Positions 1 through 7,719 of a DNA stretch of 64,000 nucleotides are shown one piece after another. This DNA is from Paenibacillus monticola (GTDB lineage: Bacteria; Bacillota; Bacilli; Paenibacillales; Paenibacillaceae): positions 248,001-312,000 of the forward strand of contig NZ_WJXB01000007.1 in the NCBI RefSeq assembly GCF_009664975.1, given 5' to 3'. The translations under genes were made by a program, and so were the position numbers. Each line of letters opens with the position of its first letter. Positions within the stretch are counted from its first letter, which is position 1. Under the pieces are notes generated by a model. That model had not been told where the DNA came from. It was given only the letters and a program-made list of their open reading frames with translations, and ran no database searches.

Positions 1-165
1 CGTGAGGTGCTGGAAACCTATGTCGATACCACCGGAGATGCCTATGTATGCGGACCCGTTTCTTTTATGGAAGCTATGATTCGCGAATTGCGAACCCTGG
101 GAATGACTGAAGGGCAAATTCACTATGAGTTCTTCGGTCCAGCCATGCAATTAGATAACAAGTAA
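1..165 (+). CDS. hmp: Flavohemoglobin / nitric oxide dioxygenase, C-terminal end (partial)
   Basis: Only the last 54 codons are present; the gene enters from the left edge. The reading frame open from base 1 carries the C-terminal signature of the ferredoxin-reductase-like NAD-binding domain of flavohemoglobins: YVCGPVSFM, then IHYEFFGPAM just before the stop. In this family the FAD/NAD(P)H reductase domain feeds electrons to an N-terminal globin that converts NO and O2 to nitrate in the cytoplasm. The globin and FAD domains lie outside the window, so intactness cannot be judged. A strong terminator follows 40 bases downstream, so hmp is the last gene of its transcript. Confidence 0.85.
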   Translation, partial: REVLETYVDTTGDAYVCGPVSFMEAMIRELRTLGMTEGQIHYEFFGPAMQLDNK

Positions 166-204
166 CTTTTACAAGACAAGTAACATTATTCATAATAGAA
201 ATTC

Positions 205-252
205 AAAAAGACGACTTTCAATTCAGCAACGAATTGAAGATCGTCTTTTTTT
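205..252 (+). terminator. Intrinsic terminator after hmp
   Basis: A nearly perfect 20-base inverted repeat (AAAAAGACGA on the outside, CAATTC at the loop) closes on the 6-base loop AGCAAC and runs into seven T residues. Symmetry and the A-tract on the left could also let it stop minus-strand transcription of the HD-domain gene that ends at 304. Confidence 0.9.
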
Positions 253-303
253 GGGGTGAGTTGAGGAATAAACAGCATGCCCAGTATAGGATTAGCAAAT
301 TCC

Positions 304-933
304 CTATAGAGCAAGAGCTTCCTCAGTAATGCGTTTAATATCAATCGAAGATATCGTTTCTTCATTCACCATATCCGGCAAAACCTGCTCCAGGAAATAC
401 TCCACACATTTTAAATCGATATTCTTTATTTTTATTAGGGCATTACGGTACATGACAACAAATTCTTTTTCGGTGTTTCCTCTTTGCAGCTCGGCAAATG
501 CCTCGTAGACCTGGTCCATTTTGTCGGCGACTTCCAGAATCAGACCTTCTACAGAGTCATCTTTTCCTTCACGCAATTGATTGTAAAAGATACTTTTGAA
601 CTCTTCCGGAATATGCTCTTCGATGAAATGATTGACCATCCCTTCCTCAACCTGCTGAATCAGCAAACGCAGCTGAATGGAAGAGTGTTTAACCGGAGTC
701 TTAATGTCTCCAATAAAAATTTCACCGTAATCATGACTACTTGTAATTTCATAAAGCTTCTTCCAATCTATAATTGCACCATTTTTCTCTTCGATATCTG
801 CCAATGTCTTTGCATATTGTACTACTTTCCACGAGTGGGCTGCCACGCTATGCTCTTCGAACTTGAACTTTCCCGGACAGCGTATGATTCTTTCCAATTC
901 ATTCAGAGACCGGAAGTACTTGTGGATTCCCAT
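304..933 (-). CDS. HD-domain hydrolase (YfbR-like 5'-nucleotidase superfamily)
   Basis: Cytoplasmic protein of about 209 residues with the metal-binding pattern of HD phosphohydrolases: EEHSVAAHSW near the N-terminus, SSHDYGEIFIGDIKTP around residue 65, and a later EVADKMDQ that supplies the distal aspartate. This arrangement resembles the YfbR/YpgQ-like group that dephosphorylates nucleotides, but the substrate cannot be read from sequence. Translation could start at 945 (MADIMG), but the Shine-Dalgarno-like AAAGGATGG directly abuts that ATG. It is 8 bases from the ATG at 933, which I prefer. Single-gene transcript with convergent neighbour hmp. Confidence 0.8.
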   Translation of the reverse strand: MGIHKYFRSLNELERIIRCPGKFKFEEHSVAAHSWKVVQYAKTLADIEEKNGAIIDWKKLYEITSSHDYGEIFIGDIKTPVKHSSIQLRLLIQQVEEGMVNHFIEEHIPEEFKSIFYNQLREGKDDSVEGLILEVADKMDQVYEAFAELQRGNTEKEFVVMYRNALIKIKNIDLKCVEYFLEQVLPDMVNEETISSIDIKRITEEALAL

Positions 934-1077
934 TATGTCAGCCATCCTTTAGCATTCATAGTTTGTTCCACTCTAGTATATAGGCACTCTGTAAAGTGTG
1001 GATTAACTGCGTGTACGGGATTTATCAACCGCAAAGATCATTATCACAAGCGAGGAGGTAACCATCATCAAGCGTAG

Positions 1078-1425
1078 TCGGGTTCTCAACCAGTAGTTTG
1101 GATCAACGAGCATACGATAGCCGTATGGGGAAGACGAGAAATCGGAATGTTAGAGGAGGATGAATATACGAAAGACAATCTTTCGTTCATGCTAATAATC
1201 ATCGATGTGCAGACGGGAGAGCGACTTAAGGTTTTTACCCAGATGCCAAGTTATAGCACGAAGTCTTCTATGAAAGAAGTATTTTCTCATCCGCAGGGGA
1301 ATATGGATACTGGTATTATGGAAACCGCTGAAAAAACAGTTTGCCCTGATTTTTTTCACTGTTATTCTGAATTATTTATAGAAATTGATGAAACAGGACA
1401 TTTTTGGGGTAGCCGTTTGATATAA
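1078..1425 (+). pseudogene. Possible gene remnant, unknown family
   Basis: The frame is open from 1078 to the stop at 1425, but the first ATG is at 1147 and has only GGAATG-like context. The stretch before it (VVWINEHTIAVWGRREIG) reads like protein, suggesting the real coding sequence begins further upstream. A good AGGAGGT lies at about 1054 followed by a short frame (IKRSRVLNQ) that stops at the junction, as expected after a frameshift. Content: SFMLIIIDVQTGERLKVF, then acidic, aromatic-rich sequence ending GHFWGSRLI. I do not recognise a family. It could be a small real protein starting at 1147 (92 residues) or a decayed longer gene. Confidence 0.35.
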
Positions 1426-1579
1426 AAGGAACATATTCTGATTTTTCATTTCATTATACTTGTCTATTTAAGATATGTTTAGTATTATTCAAGTATATTT
1501 AGAGTGTAATTCATGAAGTACATCCAGAATTGCGACATAGATGCTTATAATAAGATTAGGAGAAAAGGATGGATGAGAA

Positions 1580-1783
1580 ATGAAGATCAGCGCCAGAAAT
1601 CAGTTCGAAGGTAAGGTTATTTCTATTGAAGAGGGACAGGTTAATGCGAAGGTTGTCGTGGAAACTGCTGGCCAGACGTTAACCTCTATTATTTCCATGG
1701 AAGCATTACGCGATTTGGAGCTGAAAGAAGGCTCTACGGTTACTGCTGTTATTAAGGCCTCTTCTGTTCTATTAATGGCGTAG
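1580..1783 (+). CDS. Molbindin (TOBE/Mop-domain molybdopterin- or molybdate-binding protein)
   Basis: A 67-residue protein consisting of one Mop/TOBE domain: MKISARNQFEGKVISIEEG at the start and VTAVIKASSVLLMA at the end are the classic molbindin signatures. Family members assemble into small oligomers that bind molybdate or tungstate in the cytoplasm and are thought to store or buffer the oxyanion. The ATG is preceded by AGGAGAAAAGG. No molybdate transporter or cofactor genes are visible nearby, and a terminator follows directly, so it is monocistronic. Confidence 0.85.
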   Translation: MKISARNQFEGKVISIEEGQVNAKVVVETAGQTLTSIISMEALRDLELKEGSTVTAVIKASSVLLMA

Positions 1784-1817
1784 GCAAGTACAGACTATAA
1801 TTGATGTAAATGATGAT

Positions 1818-1861
1818 GGGACCTGAGCACCTGGAATGAAACCGGGGTCAGGTCCTTTTTT
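1818..1861 (+). terminator. Intrinsic terminator after the molbindin gene
   Basis: GGGACCTGA pairs with TCAGGTCC across a 26-base loop that has a little internal pairing, followed by TTTTTTC. It lies between the molbindin stop and the convergent AlaX gene. Confidence 0.8.
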
Positions 1862-1871
1862 CTGGATCGCC

Positions 1872-3053
1872 TTATGTTGTGAAACATAAGGTTTTTATAT
1901 GTTCATAAAATGCCAAGGTGTCCTCCCAAGTCGGGAATGCGGCCTGAGCTATTTTATCACTGCCTCCACCTTTTCCGTTAAAAGCACTCAAATGTGTTTT
2001 GAAGAGCGCTCCACAGGAAAACTCAGTGCTCCCGTTATGTGCCAATACCAGCTTATTCTCAGCAGCCGTTGCTAATAGAATGAGGAAATCGCTTGCGGCA
2101 ACCAGCGTAGTGGCTAAGCTTTGCAAATCCTTAAGCGACTTATCCTCGAACACATGCGCAATGATATTGCCTTCAGGATTGGCTAACAGCTCCTGCGCTA
2201 TATAATGTTCATTCTTTTCTTTAAGAGAAGCCATTTCAATCTGCAGTAGCTTCTGTTCGTTCACCCACTTCTCTATTCGGTCGATAATCTCATCTTTACC
2301 CGTATTGAATTTGGTGGACAACACACTCAAAATCCGCAAGCTCTCATTAAATTCTTCCAGAGCGCGGGTTCCACATTTGAAATATATCCGGGTATTTCCC
2401 TTTTGCTTCTCAGCCTTCAGCAGCTTGATTATTCCAATTTCGCCTGTTGAGGACACATGAGTCCCTCCACATGCGTTGTATTCCACCTCTTTGATTTCGA
2501 CAATACGAATATTCTCAGTCACCTTTGGTTGCTTAACAAGCTGTAGTGAGGCCATTTCTTCACTAGTGACCAAATAACTGACGATGCTGTGATTCCGGTA
2601 AATCTGTCGATTCACTTCATTTTCAATGGCTGATTGCTGCTCTGGAGCAAGCTCGGGCAGCTCAATATCGATCGTGCAATAATCATTGCCCAGATGAAAG
2701 CTTACAGTCATAGCCTGTACAAGATTGCGGCATACTGCCGAGAGCAGATGCTGGCCGCTATGCTGCTGCATATGATCAAATCTTCGATTCCAGTCGAGCT
2801 GGCAATCTACCGTAGTCTCTTCGGGCAGACGAGCTAGCTTATGTAATACCTCATCACCTTCACTGATTACATCAAGCACCTGATTACCCTGAATATATCC
2901 GGTGTCACAGGGTTGTCCACCCCCGCCCGGATAAAAGGCGGTGTCCTTCAAGATGACATAAACCCCGTCTTCCCTTTCAATCGTTCTGCTGATGTCTGTT
3001 TGCCATTCGCGTAGATAAGCTGAATTGTAATAGAGCTTGTTAGTCATGTTCAT
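1872..3053 (-). CDS. alaX: Alanyl-tRNA editing protein AlaX (long form with DHHA1 domain)
   Basis: 393 residues. The order is an AlaRS-like beta-barrel (AFYPGGGGQPCDTG, residues 40-55), the zinc-binding editing core with HMQQHSGQHLLS near residue 93 and CGGTH near residue 195, then a coiled region and a C-terminal DHHA1 domain ending in NGKGGGSDKIAQAA. The two histidines of HxxxH plus the Cys and His of CGGTH are the metal ligands of the AlaX/AlaRS editing site, which hydrolyses Ser- or Gly-mischarged tRNA-Ala in trans. There is no aminoacylation domain, so it is not alaS. Two ATGs (3053, 3047) are possible; GAAAGGG is better spaced for 3047. Confidence 0.9.
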   Translation of the reverse strand: MNMTNKLYYNSAYLREWQTDISRTIEREDGVYVILKDTAFYPGGGGQPCDTGYIQGNQVLDVISEGDEVLHKLARLPEETTVDCQLDWNRRFDHMQQHSGQHLLSAVCRNLVQAMTVSFHLGNDYCTIDIELPELAPEQQSAIENEVNRQIYRNHSIVSYLVTSEEMASLQLVKQPKVTENIRIVEIKEVEYNACGGTHVSSTGEIGIIKLLKAEKQKGNTRIYFKCGTRALEEFNESLRILSVLSTKFNTGKDEIIDRIEKWVNEQKLLQIEMASLKEKNEHYIAQELLANPEGNIIAHVFEDKSLKDLQSLATTLVAASDFLILLATAAENKLVLAHNGSTEFSCGALFKTHLSAFNGKGGGSDKIAQAAFPTWEDTLAFYEHIKTLCFTT

Positions 3054-3143
3054 TCCCTTTCTCGTGCTAAGCCGTCAAACTTGTCTTTATGCATCGTATC
3101 TTATATTTGCTTAAGGATCAACGTTACTCCTACATTAAACGCC

Positions 3144-3183
3144 AAAAACAGCAAGCATCCAGGTTAATGGAAGCTTGCTGTTT
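3144..3183 (-). terminator. Intrinsic terminator after the 61-residue gene
   Basis: AAACAGCAAGC pairs perfectly with GCTTGCTGTTT around a 16-base loop. Read on the minus strand it ends in TTTTTGG, so it stops transcription from the small gene at 3387 before alaX. Confidence 0.85.
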
Positions 3184-3201
3184 GTTGAAGAAGTATGTTA
3201 T

Positions 3202-3387
3202 TTATTGATAGGTATTTCGATCGTTCTCTTTAAATGTCTCATCGCTTCTGATCATATCTTTACGCAGGTCTTTTTTCTTCTGACCCATTTGCTGAGCTTG
3301 CTGACTGGTGACGGGTTCTTTCTCTAGATCCTTAACCGTATTAATTAAATTCTTATCAGGCTTTGGTGTGTGCTCCAACTCGTACAT
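3202..3387 (-). CDS. Small hydrophilic protein, unknown function
   Basis: 61 residues, highly charged and rich in Lys, Asp and Gln (QQAQQMGQKKKDLRKDM), with no membrane segment or cysteine. I do not recognise the family. It looks real because a consensus AGGAGG sits at its 5' end and an intrinsic terminator follows 19 bases after the stop. The AGGAGG almost touches the ATG at 3387; a TTG three codons in (3378) is 10 bases away and may be the true start. Composition resembles small stress or spore-related proteins, but that is only a resemblance. Confidence 0.6.
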   Translation of the reverse strand: MYELEHTPKPDKNLINTVKDLEKEPVTSQQAQQMGQKKKDLRKDMIRSDETFKENDRNTYQ

Positions 3388-3474
3388 TCCTCCTAAGTGA
3401 ATAGCGTTCTTTCACGTTATTGTGGCTATGTAGATGTCAGATTATACATACTCACGAATCCTAATTAGATGCTA

Positions 3475-4191
3475 TTACTCGGAATCCACATTGTGATAAA
3501 CCTGCTGCACATCTTCTAGTTCCTCTAGTGCATCTATCAATTTAGCAAATTGAGTTTGGTCATCCTCTAGAAGGGTTATGTAATTCTGGGCAAGCATAGT
3601 TAGTTCAGCCACGGTAAAATCGTGAATACCTGTCTGCTTAAATACTTCTTGTACCGCGTGGAACTGATCCGGCTCCGCGTAGACAATTACAGCGTCATCC
3701 TCTTCCAGAACGTCGCGCACATCAACCTCGGCTTCAATCAGTAGTTCCATGACTTCATCCGAAGTTTTACCTACAAGGCCAATAACTGCGGTAGGCTCAA
3801 ACATATAAGATACCGACCCATTCACACCCATATTCCCACCATTCTTGCCAAAAGCAGAGCGTACTGTGGAGGCAGTCCGATTAACGTTGTTGGTCAACGC
3901 ATCTACGATAAGCATTGCACCGCTAGGTCCAAATCCTTCATATCGTAACTCTACAAAGCTCTCTTCCCCATTGCCTCTTGCTTTCTCTAATGCCCGGTCA
4001 ATGATTGCTTTAGGCACATTGTATGTTTTAGCACGCTCAAGGACAACCTTTAAAGCACGATTCGCTTCAGGGTCAGGTTCACCTTTCTTTGCCGTTACAT
4101 AAATTTCAACACCAAACTTGGCATATACACTACTTGTTTTGGCATCTTGGGATGCTTTCTTTTCTTTAATATTATTCCACTTACGACCCAT
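3475..4191 (-). CDS. YebC/PmpR family protein (YeeI-type)
   Basis: 238 residues, the full family length. Diagnostic blocks: [20 protein letters not shown] at the N-terminus, [39 protein letters not shown] near residue 85, and [14 protein letters not shown] near residue 115. The family was annotated for years as DNA-binding transcriptional regulators. More recent work links YebC-type proteins to translation, including relief of ribosome stalling at proline stretches, and the KWxNIKxKK start (rather than GHSKWxNIxxRK) places this copy in the YeeI-like branch. ATG with AGGTGAG 10 bases upstream. Monocistronic by spacing. Confidence 0.9.
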   Translation of the reverse strand: MGRKWNNIKEKKASQDAKTSSVYAKFGVEIYVTAKKGEPDPEANRALKVVLERAKTYNVPKAIIDRALEKARGNGEESFVELRYEGFGPSGAMLIVDALTNNVNRTASTVRSAFGKNGGNMGVNGSVSYMFEPTAVIGLVGKTSDEVMELLIEAEVDVRDVLEEDDAVIVYAEPDQFHAVQEVFKQTGIHDFTVAELTMLAQNYITLLEDDQTQFAKLIDALEELEDVQQVYHNVDSE

Positions 4192-4275
4192 AATGTTCCG
4201 CTCACCTTCGCTTTAGATATAAACAATCGTTAATTATTATAACCTTGTTCAAGTTATCCCGTCCACTAGCAGAGG

Positions 4276-4902
4276 TCAGTTGTTAAGGCTGTTGAGGTTG
4301 ATATTCTCCTGTTTTTTCCGATGATAATGCTGATTCACCTTCACACGGTTCCCGCATGTTTCCATACTGCACCAACGTCTCTGCTGATTACGGCTGGTGT
4401 CATAAAAGTACAAAATACACTCAGGATTTTCACATTTTTTTAAATTGTCGGACTTCATAGTCGTGAGAAAAAGTACTGTTTCTTCCAGAAATAAAGCCGG
4501 CAATTGTGAAATTGTGTAGTGTCTGGCTATTGAAAATGGTATAACTTCCGTTTCGAACTGGTAATAACCGCTGTATCCTACAAGTTCTTTATTTATATGT
4601 TTGATAAAAGCTGCCGGGATAAGCTTTTCTCTATGAAGACCGGCAAAGGTTTGCTCCAATAAATTTCTAAAAGCCAGGATTCGTTCGAACATTTCAGTCT
4701 GTCTATGAGGAGGCAGCTCGTCCAGTTCTCCCGAAACATATCGCCGCTTTCCGGCGTGTTCCAGCCACTGCAGCACATCCACCATGCTGTGCAGGAGTTC
4801 TGTGCGGATGCCCTTTTTATTTTTTCTCGTATTTACAAAGTCAGTAATGAAATGATTGCCTATAAAAACAAAGCTTGAAGGCTCCAAATTCTCCATCCCC
4901 AA
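4276..4902 (-). CDS. ABATE/CGNR zinc-finger transcriptional regulator
   Basis: About 208 residues. The N-terminal two thirds fit the ABATE ligand-binding-like region (FVFIGNHFITDFVNT at the start). The C-terminal CGNR zinc finger is clear: KKCENPECILYFYDTS, then RRWCSMETCGNRVKVNQHY, with four cysteines in the C-x4-C...C-x4-C pattern and the name-giving CGNR. Such proteins are predicted one-component regulators. It is divergent from the VOC/PNPOx pair, whose promoter lies in the 110-base gap, so that pair is the natural candidate target. Start is either TTG 4902 or ATG 4896; neither has a well-spaced Shine-Dalgarno. Confidence 0.8.
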   Translation of the reverse strand: MGMENLEPSSFVFIGNHFITDFVNTRKNKKGIRTELLHSMVDVLQWLEHAGKRRYVSGELDELPPHRQTEMFERILAFRNLLEQTFAGLHREKLIPAAFIKHINKELVGYSGYYQFETEVIPFSIARHYTISQLPALFLEETVLFLTTMKSDNLKKCENPECILYFYDTSRNQQRRWCSMETCGNRVKVNQHYHRKKQENINLNSLNN

Positions 4903-5013
4903 TCAAAGGTTCTATAACCATATTCTAACCTTCTAAACTAGTGTTTACAAGTTAAAACATTTCGTTGTATTATAATACCTGTAACACCATCACAACGGTT
5001 AGGAGTGGTCGAA

Positions 5014-5451
5014 ATGTTATTAGGACATATTGGTTTGAACGTTACGGAGTTGGAACGGTCGATTCGGTTTTATACTGAGGTATTGGGATTTACGTTGAGA
5101 ACTCATTCGGATGATCCGGACAAAAAATTCGCGCTGCTTGGGGACAAGACACAGAATTTGGTAACCCTATGGCAGCAAAGCGAAGGAACCTTCTCCACTC
5201 AGTTGCCTGGGCTTCATCACTTGGCCTTTGAAGTGGAGTCCGTAGAAGATGTGAAAAAACTCAAAGACCGTCTAAAAGCTTATGGAGCAGCATTTATTTA
5301 TGAAGGAATGGTTATCCATTCCGAAGGTGCAGATTCTGGAGGCATCTATTTCACAGATCCGGACGGCTTACGTCTGGAGATATACGCCCGTATTGGAGTC
5401 AGTGCCCATGCGAGCACACCTTCAAACGGACTGGCCTGCGGCTTCTTTTGA
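5014..5451 (+). CDS. VOC (glyoxalase/dioxygenase superfamily) protein
   Basis: 145 residues containing one VOC domain made of two beta-alpha-beta-beta-beta modules: GHIGLNVTELERSIRFYTEV at the start, GLHHLAFEVESVEDV in the middle and FTDPDGLRLEIYA at the end. The His near residue 4, the His of LHHLAF and the Glu of LEIY are the usual metal ligands. Reaction unknown (glyoxalase, dioxygenase or resistance-type). TTAGGAG is 8 bases from ATG 5014, so the GTG at 5005 is not the start. A promoter is plausible upstream (TTTACA, 18 bases, TATTAT at 4944-4973). It overlaps the next gene by one base (TGATG). Confidence 0.85.
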   Translation: MLLGHIGLNVTELERSIRFYTEVLGFTLRTHSDDPDKKFALLGDKTQNLVTLWQQSEGTFSTQLPGLHHLAFEVESVEDVKKLKDRLKAYGAAFIYEGMVIHSEGADSGGIYFTDPDGLRLEIYARIGVSAHASTPSNGLACGFF

Positions 5452-6350
5452 TGAGCTATCATCCGGATGAAATACGCGTACAAGAACTTGCTGGAGTCCG
5501 GCACATTGCTGAGCGTAACCAAGGTATCCATACGGATATTCCGCCCCTAGCCCAACAATTCTTGGAAGCTCAACCCTTTCTGATTGTAGGCGCTGCGCAG
5601 GAGGATGGCAGGATGTGGGCCTCCGCCTTATTCGGACAACCCGGTTTCCTACAGGGTTTGGATTCGTATTCATTGCGAATCCAGGCTCTGCCTGCTCCGC
5701 AGGACCCTTTCTACAACAGTATGTCTGTGGGAAATAAGCTAGGTACTCTTGCAATCGATTTTGCCACAAGAAGAAGGATGAGAACAAATGGGTTCATCCA
5801 TGAAATTCATGAGAATAACTTTATATTTCAGGCTCTAGAGGTGTACTCCAATTGTCCAAAGTATATTCAGACGCGTGATTGGTCCATTGACGACAAGTCT
5901 AAGGAAGAAAGACATTATACGCGACTAACAGCATTGAATGAGGAAACCAAAGGTTTGATTGCAGCCGCAGATACTTTTTTTATAACCAGCCATCATCCTC
6001 AGTACGGTGCTGATGCCTCTCACCGTGGCGGAATGCCTGGATTTGTGCGAATTCTGGATGATCGAACAATATCGTTTCCTGATTATAAAGGGAATGCGAT
6101 GTTTAATACGCTTGGTAATCTGAGCGGCTATCCTCAAGCGGGGTTATTGTTTCTGGATTTCAACTCGGGGAGAATGCTGCAATTAAGCGGTACAGTTGAA
6201 GTACAATGGGAATTAGACGACACTAGTGGATCTCCAATGATAGAGCGGACTGTTTGTTTTCATATAGAACAGGGAATGTTAACCGCCCACGGGATGCCTT
6301 TGAGTTGGAGTTTTGGCAGCTACTCTCCGGCAAATCCGCAAATTGAATAA
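5451..6350 (+). CDS. Pyridoxamine 5'-phosphate oxidase-like FMN-binding protein
   Basis: 299 residues. The central part fits the split-barrel PNPOx fold found in flavin-binding oxidoreductases: FLIVGAAQEDGRMWASALFG near residue 42, NKLGTLAIDFATRRRMRTNG near residue 100, then FFITSHHPQYGADASHRGG and GNAMFNTLGNLSGYPQAGLLF, which look like a second barrel copy. FMN binding is expected and the substrate is unknown. The ATG overlaps the VOC stop codon by one base with no obvious Shine-Dalgarno, implying translational coupling. A TTG one codon earlier (5448) is also open. Confidence 0.8.
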   Translation: MSYHPDEIRVQELAGVRHIAERNQGIHTDIPPLAQQFLEAQPFLIVGAAQEDGRMWASALFGQPGFLQGLDSYSLRIQALPAPQDPFYNSMSVGNKLGTLAIDFATRRRMRTNGFIHEIHENNFIFQALEVYSNCPKYIQTRDWSIDDKSKEERHYTRLTALNEETKGLIAAADTFFITSHHPQYGADASHRGGMPGFVRILDDRTISFPDYKGNAMFNTLGNLSGYPQAGLLFLDFNSGRMLQLSGTVEVQWELDDTSGSPMIERTVCFHIEQGMLTAHGMPLSWSFGSYSPANPQIE

Positions 6351-6357
6351 CATCCCC

Positions 6358-6542
6358 TCCGTTTCAGCAAAAGGTGTTGGTCTCTTGCCAATTCCAGCAT
6401 TGTTAACAGCCAGATCCAGTCGACCCTATTTGTCTACGCTCCACTGTATACCCTCACGGACATTAGCCTCATTGTTCACATCCATTTTCAAATATACGGC
6501 TGCTCCACCCTTAGTACGAATTTCTTCGACAAGTTGATACGC
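6358..6542 (-). pseudogene. Short-chain dehydrogenase fragment with in-frame stop
   Basis: Read on the minus strand from 6542, the frame gives AYQLVEEIRTKGGAAVYLKM, then DVNNEANVREGIQWSVDK, a TAG stop at 6428-6426, then GRLDLAVNNAGIGKRPTPFA. The NNAGI motif and the preceding D-V block are hallmarks of the SDR Rossmann fold (about residues 30-95 of a normal SDR). The nucleotide-binding TGxxxGIG part, the catalytic YxxxK part and the C-terminus are all missing, and a stop interrupts the fragment. It lies between convergent genes, directly behind the terminator of the MetE-like gene. This is a decayed remnant and should not encode a working enzyme. Confidence 0.8.
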
Positions 6543-6582
6543 AAAAAGGATCACACCCAGTGCTTGCTTAGGTGTGATCCTT
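6543..6582 (-). terminator. Intrinsic terminator of the LysR/MetE-like transcript
   Basis: AAGGATCACACC pairs perfectly with GGTGTGATCCTT (12 bp) around a 13-base loop. On the minus strand it ends in TTTTTGCG. It starts 7 bases after the stop codon of the MetE-like gene. Confidence 0.92.
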
Positions 6583-6588
6583 CTTATG

Positions 6589-7704
6589 TTAAATCCATAT
6601 CTCGTTAGCGGTTTCAGTAATTAAACGAATCTTATCCCACTGTTCTTCTTCGGTTAACATGTTCCCTTCCTCTGTCGAAGCAAAACCACATTGCGGGCTC
6701 AAACATAACTTCTCGATGTCTACATACTGCGCCGCTTCTTCAATACGCATCTTAAGCAGTTCCTTACTTTCGAGGCCGCCATGCTTGGTGGTTACCAGTC
6801 CTAATACGACGAATTGATCCCGAATAAACCGTAAGGGTTCAAAATCTCCTGAGCGCTCATTATCATATTCCAGGAAAAAAGCATCCACTTTAGCATTGGA
6901 GAACAACTCCTCAGCAATGGGTTCATAACCACCGGTGCCAAACCAGGTAGAACGAAAATTGCCCCGGCAAACATGAAGCGCAATGGTCATATCGTGGGGA
7001 CGGTCAGCAATACTCTCATTAATTAGCCGAACATAATCCTTGGCGAGCTGATCTGGATCAATTCCCCTGCTGCGAAGATGGGCGCGATGCCTGCCACTGC
7101 ACAAGCTTCCCCAGGTTGTATCATCTAGCTGAAGATAGCGGCAGCCTACCGCATATAAGGCATGAATTGCTGCACGGTAAACTGTAATAATATCCTGATA
7201 AAGAGTCTCCTGATCTGGATAAACCTCATTACCGTTATAATCCTCTACAAAGTGAAACAGGGCTGGAGAGGGAATCGTCATTTTCGGTGTTCGATCACCG
7301 GCCAACCTCAACAGGTCCGTAAATTGTCTAAGCATCGGATGATTGTCAAAAGAAATCTTGTCGACAATACGAAAGGTTTCTGCGCGTTGAGTGACCTCCG
7401 TCCGTCCGGCTCCCGAATTTAAGTTGATTTTCTGTGTACCTTTAATACCCAGAAAGAAATCAAGATGCCACCAGGAACGGCGGAATTCGCCATCCGTTAC
7501 CCCCTGCAGGCCGAGTTCTTTTTCGATCTCCAGAAGGTTGGTAATCTCTACGGTCTCTATATCATATAATTGCTGAGCTGTAATTTGACCATGTTCATAT
7601 TGCATACGGGCTGCTTTAATCTTGTCTGTGCGGAGGAAACTGCCGACGATGTCGTAGCGAAAAGGTGGAGCACTTCTTCGGGTTCCAATGACTGGACTAA
7701 TCAT
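6589..7704 (-). CDS. MetE C-terminal-domain-like protein (YxjG/YxjH family)
   Basis: 371 residues, a single cobalamin-independent methionine synthase-type TIM barrel without the MetE N-terminal half. Seen: RYDIVGSFLRTDKIKAAR at the start, GVTDGEFRRSWWHLDFFLG near residue 70, QLDDTTWGSL near residue 195, ALHVCRGN with the His and Cys zinc ligands near residue 243, and LSPQCGFAST with the second Cys near residue 335. In Bacilli the YxjG/YxjH proteins belong to the methionine/sulfur network and are thought to methylate homocysteine or related thiols from a non-folate donor. The LysR gene lies 15 bases upstream on the same strand. Confidence 0.88.
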   Translation of the reverse strand: MISPVIGTRRSAPPFRYDIVGSFLRTDKIKAARMQYEHGQITAQQLYDIETVEITNLLEIEKELGLQGVTDGEFRRSWWHLDFFLGIKGTQKINLNSGAGRTEVTQRAETFRIVDKISFDNHPMLRQFTDLLRLAGDRTPKMTIPSPALFHFVEDYNGNEVYPDQETLYQDIITVYRAAIHALYAVGCRYLQLDDTTWGSLCSGRHRAHLRSRGIDPDQLAKDYVRLINESIADRPHDMTIALHVCRGNFRSTWFGTGGYEPIAEELFSNAKVDAFFLEYDNERSGDFEPLRFIRDQFVVLGLVTTKHGGLESKELLKMRIEEAAQYVDIEKLCLSPQCGFASTEEGNMLTEEEQWDKIRLITETANEIWI

Positions 7705-7719
7705 ACGTTCCTCCTGCCG

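Noticed and set aside
484-1077. 197-residue + strand frame over the HD-hydrolase gene
   Set aside because: It is the complement of a clear HD-domain gene, with no family resemblance and no ribosome binding site.
5422-5787. 121-residue minus-strand frame over the VOC/PNPOx pair
   Set aside because: Antisense shadow of two recognisable genes; composition (Pro, Arg, Gln rich) is typical of a complement frame.
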